Below the pieces are notes generated by a model. It saw only the letters and a list, made by a program, of their open reading frames with translations. It did not search any database and was not told the DNA's origin. A DNA stretch of 64,000 nucleotides. Origin: Streptomyces sp. NBC_00670. GTDB lineage: Bacteria; Actinomycetota; Actinomycetes; Streptomycetales; Streptomycetaceae. Below, in pieces: positions 61,385-64,000 of this stretch (positions within the stretch are counted from its first letter, which is position 1; the number at the start of each line of letters is the position of its first letter). A program made the position numbers and the translations under genes. The stretch lies in contig NZ_CP109017.1 in NCBI RefSeq assembly GCF_036226765.1, positions 868,001 through 932,000 on the forward strand. The letters run 5' to 3'.

Positions 61385-61578
61385 GATGGTCTACTGCTCC
61401 CGATCAAGCCGCCTGCCGCACCTGTCCCACGCATCCTACGGTGGTCGCGGGCCCGGACCGCTGTGGGAGGATCGGCAGCGTATGCGCAGCGCACACCCGT
61501 CGGCGTTCGCGCACCGCACGATCACAGGCAAACAGAAGTTCTCGGAAGTACAACGTCGCACCCACAAGGAGCGTGCCC

Positions 61579-62934
61579 ATGTCGTCGAATCCGGTCGCCG
61601 AGACCGTCGCCTCGCTGCTGCCCAGGGCGAGGGAGGAGCTCACCGAACTGGTGGCCTTCCGTTCGGTGGCGGACTTCGACCAGTTCCCCAGGAGCGAGAG
61701 CGAGGCCGCGGCGCGCTGGATCTCCGAGGCGCTGCGCACCGAGGGCTTCGAGGACGTGGCGGTGCTCGACACCCCGGACGGCACGCAGTCGGTCTACGGC
61801 TACCTGCCGGGCCCGGCCGGTGCCCGGACCGTGCTCCTCTACGCCCACTACGACGTGCAGCCGCCGCTGGACGAGGCCGCCTGGAGCACGCCGCCGTTCA
61901 CGCTGACCGAGCGCGACGGCCGCTGGTACGGGCGGGGCGCGGCGGACTGCAAGGGCGGCGTGATCATGCATCTGCTCGCGCTGCGGGCGCTGAAGGCGAA
62001 CGGCGGGGTGCCCGTCAACGTCAAGGTCATAGTGGAGGGTTCGGAGGAGCAGGGCACGGGCGGCCTGGAGCGGTACGCCGAGCAGCACCCGGAGCTGCTC
62101 ACCGCCGACGCCGTCGTGATCGGCGACTCGGGCAACTTCCGGGTCGGTCTGCCGACCGTGACGACGACGCTGCGGGGCATGACCCTGCTGCGCATCGGCG
62201 TCGACACCCTGGAGGGCAACCTGCACTCCGGCCAGTTCGGCGGCGCCGCGCCGGACGCCCTGGCCGCGCTGATCCGGGTGCTGGACTCGCTGCGCGGCGA
62301 GGACGGCTCCACGACGGTCGACGGCCTGGACGGCGAGGCCCGCTGGGAGGGCTTGCAGTACGACGAGGAGCAGTTCCGCCAGGACGCCAAGGTCCTGGAC
62401 GGCGTGGAGCTGATCGGCTCGGGCACGGTCGCCGACCGCATCTGGGCCCGCCCGGCCGTCACGGTCCTCGGCATCGACTGCCCGCCGGTGGTGGGCGCCA
62501 CCCCGTCGGTGCAGGCGAGCGCCCGCGCGCTGGTCAGCCTGCGGGTGTCGCCGGGCATGGACACGGTGGAGGCGACGAAGCTGCTCCGGGCCCACCTGGA
62601 GAACCGCACGCCGTGGGGTGCGCGGGTGACGGTCGAGCAGATCGGCCAGGGTCAGCCGTTCCGCGCGGACACCACCAGCCCGGCGTACGCGGCGATGGCC
62701 GAGGCGATGGCGGTGGCCTACCCCGGTCAGGAGATGCAGCACGCGGGGCAGGGCGGTTCGATCCCGCTGTGCAACACGCTGGCCTCGCTGTACCCGGAGG
62801 CGGAGATCCTGCTGATCGGCCTGAGCGAGCCGGAGGCGCAGATCCACGCGCTCGACGAGAGCGTCTCGCCCGAGGAACTGGAACGGCTGTCGGTCGCCGA
62901 GGCACTGTTCCTGCGCGCCTACGCGGGTCACTGA
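61579..62934 (+). CDS. M20 family dipeptidase
   Basis: 451 residues from ATG 61579, after AAGGAG. Metal and catalytic residues: His90 (YAHYDVQP), Asp123 (GRGAADCKGG), Glu156/157 (EGSEEQGTGG) and a late His in QIHALDES. The lid domain is GNLHSGQFGGAAPDALAALI. It is of the CNDP/PepV-like dipeptidase branch, a cytoplasmic zinc enzyme releasing amino acids from dipeptides. It is divergent from the GGR gene and monocistronic. Confidence 0.93.
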   Translation: MSSNPVAETVASLLPRAREELTELVAFRSVADFDQFPRSESEAAARWISEALRTEGFEDVAVLDTPDGTQSVYGYLPGPAGARTVLLYAHYDVQPPLDEAAWSTPPFTLTERDGRWYGRGAADCKGGVIMHLLALRALKANGGVPVNVKVIVEGSEEQGTGGLERYAEQHPELLTADAVVIGDSGNFRVGLPTVTTTLRGMTLLRIGVDTLEGNLHSGQFGGAAPDALAALIRVLDSLRGEDGSTTVDGLDGEARWEGLQYDEEQFRQDAKVLDGVELIGSGTVADRIWARPAVTVLGIDCPPVVGATPSVQASARALVSLRVSPGMDTVEATKLLRAHLENRTPWGARVTVEQIGQGQPFRADTTSPAYAAMAEAMAVAYPGQEMQHAGQGGSIPLCNTLASLYPEAEILLIGLSEPEAQIHALDESVSPEELERLSVAEALFLRAYAGH

Positions 62935-63035
62935 CCCGCCACCAGCAGGGGCGTCCAGGGCCGGGCCCCGCGACCCGGCCCACCCCGGGGACGCGGGGGC
63001 CGCACTCCGCGCTCCCGGCCCACCCCAGCCTGCTC

Positions 63036-63070
63036 AGGGGCGCGGGGAACTGCGTGAGCAACCACGAACC
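63036..63070. repeat. Copy of the dispersed intergenic repeat
   Basis: CAGGGGCGCGGGGAACTGCG then TGAGCAACCACGAAC. It matches the copy at 3034 over most of its length. It lies in the 244-bp gap between the convergent dipeptidase and NUDIX genes. Confidence 0.65.
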
Positions 63071-63178
63071 CACGCGCAGCCGCCGACGCACCTCACGCCC
63101 CCGGACTCTCAGGCTCCGGCCTCCCGAGCCCGGGCTCCCGGGGCTCCGGGGCCTGCCGGGGTCCCGCGGAACCGGCCG

Positions 63179-64000
63179 TCACCCCACCGGCGCGCCCGCC
63201 TCCAGATACCGCACCGAACCATGCTCCCGCGCGCGCAGCGCCCAGCGCAGACGGGCGTAGCGGACCGGCGGCAGCAGCTCGGCGGCCTCGTCCTCGGTGA
63301 CGAAGCGCCAGGCGCGCAGCTCCGGGCCGGGCAGCAGCAGCCGGCCCCGCTCGCCGGGGTCCAGCCGGCCCCCGTCGAACAGCAGCCGCAGCCCCCCGTA
63401 GCCGGGCGGGTCGGGCCGCTCCCAGTCGACGAGCAGCAGTCGGGGCACATCGGTGAGGTGGATCCCCGTCTCCTCGGCGACCTCGCGCACCCCCGCCCGC
63501 GCGGGGGCCTCCCCCGGTTCGACGACACCGCCGGGGAACTCCCAGCCGGGCTTGTACGTGGGGTCGACGAGCAGCACCCTCTCCTGCTCGTCGAAGAGGA
63601 GGACGCCCGCGGCGATGGTCTCGGCGGTCGGCTGGGGGGTCTGCACGATGTCGCGGACCGGGACGTCGCCGGTGCGCACCCCCTCGGCGATGTGCAGGGC
63701 GGCCTCGTGGGGGGTGAGGAAACTGGTGTCGACGGTGTGGGCGTCGGCGGTGAGCCATGCGGCGAGGGCGGCGCGATAGGGCTCGATGTGGTCGAGGGCC
63801 CACTGGGTGACCCGCATGTCGCCGTCGGGGAGGTCCGGCGGGATCTCCCGCCCGGCTATTCGCTCACGCAAAATCGTTTCGGCCGGAGCGAGCAGGACAT
63901 GGCGGACGGGAATCCGCCGGGAGGCGAGGCCGCCGAAGATCTCGTCGCGGTACTCCTGGCGCAGCAGGGTCATCGGCACCACCAGGACACCGCCCAGTTC
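63179..64000 (-). CDS. AAA-type nucleotide-binding / NUDIX fusion protein, 5' end outside window
   Basis: About 273 C-terminal residues are visible; the reading frame stays open to the window edge, so the start is missing. The first part (VPMTLLRQEYRDEIFGGLASRRIPVRHVLLAPAETILRERIAGRE) resembles the second half of a P-loop kinase-like domain. The second is a NUDIX domain with the box GGVVEPGEAPARAGVREVAEETGI and substrate strands VLLVDPTYKPGWEFPG. Streptomyces have such AAA-NUDIX proteins. The fusion may couple nucleotide phosphorylation or sensing with pyrophosphate cleavage. Confidence 0.8.
   Translation of the reverse strand, partial: ELGGVLVVPMTLLRQEYRDEIFGGLASRRIPVRHVLLAPAETILRERIAGREIPPDLPDGDMRVTQWALDHIEPYRAALAAWLTADAHTVDTSFLTPHEAALHIAEGVRTGDVPVRDIVQTPQPTAETIAAGVLLFDEQERVLLVDPTYKPGWEFPGGVVEPGEAPARAGVREVAEETGIHLTDVPRLLLVDWERPDPPGYGGLRLLFDGGRLDPGERGRLLLPGPELRAWRFVTEDEAAELLPPVRYARLRWALRAREHGSVRYLEAGAPVG

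Overview
This window is very GC-rich, and nearly every gene has G or C at codon third positions. GTG starts are common, and many adjacent genes share 4-bp ATGA/GTGA stop-start overlaps. With a mycothiol-dependent maleylpyruvate isomerase-type enzyme, SHOCT, DUF4865 and Rv1733c-like proteins, two-domain TerD proteins and a DesK/DesR-like two-component pair, it points to a Streptomyces chromosome. I saw no tRNA, rRNA, CRISPR array, insertion sequence or prophage.

Layout. 1-5850: the 5' part of an FadH-like dienoyl-CoA reductase with a perfect palindromic operator, a HemK-like methyltransferase, a MarR regulator, an Rv1733c-like membrane protein, an acetyl-xylan esterase and a small-molecule methyltransferase. 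5894-21240: an accessory cluster that looks catabolic. A leftward operon (FAH hydrolase, extradiol dioxygenase, HisD-like dehydrogenase, SDR) diverges from a rightward one (ABM monooxygenase, flavin monooxygenase, ACMSD-like amidohydrolase, cyclase, BBE-like oxidase, second FAH). Then come a LysR regulator, an SDR, and a leftward operon (SDR, VOC, MFS exporter). The logic reads as ring hydroxylation, extradiol cleavage, hydrolysis of the cleavage product, side-chain oxidation and transport. The substrate cannot be named. Two promoters of this cluster carry the same module: a GATGRCAGCCAT palindrome, then -35 TTTCCG and -10 TAGCGT at identical spacing.

21325-30111: a short Rho paralogue behind a long leader, a secreted D,D-carboxypeptidase, a GntR-asparaginase pair, UppP, a crcB-DUF190-crcB fluoride-export operon, a small HTH protein, a VOC protein and a second MarR. 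30220-38599: SseB, an ECF sigma factor, a His/Met-rich membrane protein, NUDIX, lipoprotein N-acyltransferase, a Wzy/O-antigen-ligase-like protein, a PH-like membrane protein, a glutamate-racemase-like protein and an HpnB-like glycosyltransferase.

38604-53179: a two-domain TerD gene broken by a frameshift, a Pro/Tyr-rich protein, MOSC, a second Rv1733c-like protein, a beta-helix/AAA ATPase fusion, a membrane-embedded alpha/beta hydrolase, DeoR, a Cds1-like PLP enzyme, an anti-sigma-type ATPase, SHOCT and TetR-DUF4865. 53217-64000: ROK, an RlmG-like methyltransferase, MFS, maleylpyruvate isomerase-like, a two-component system, a geranylgeranyl-reductase-like protein, an M20 dipeptidase and an AAA-NUDIX fusion cut by the right edge. 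A dispersed GC-rich intergenic repeat recurs at several gene ends.
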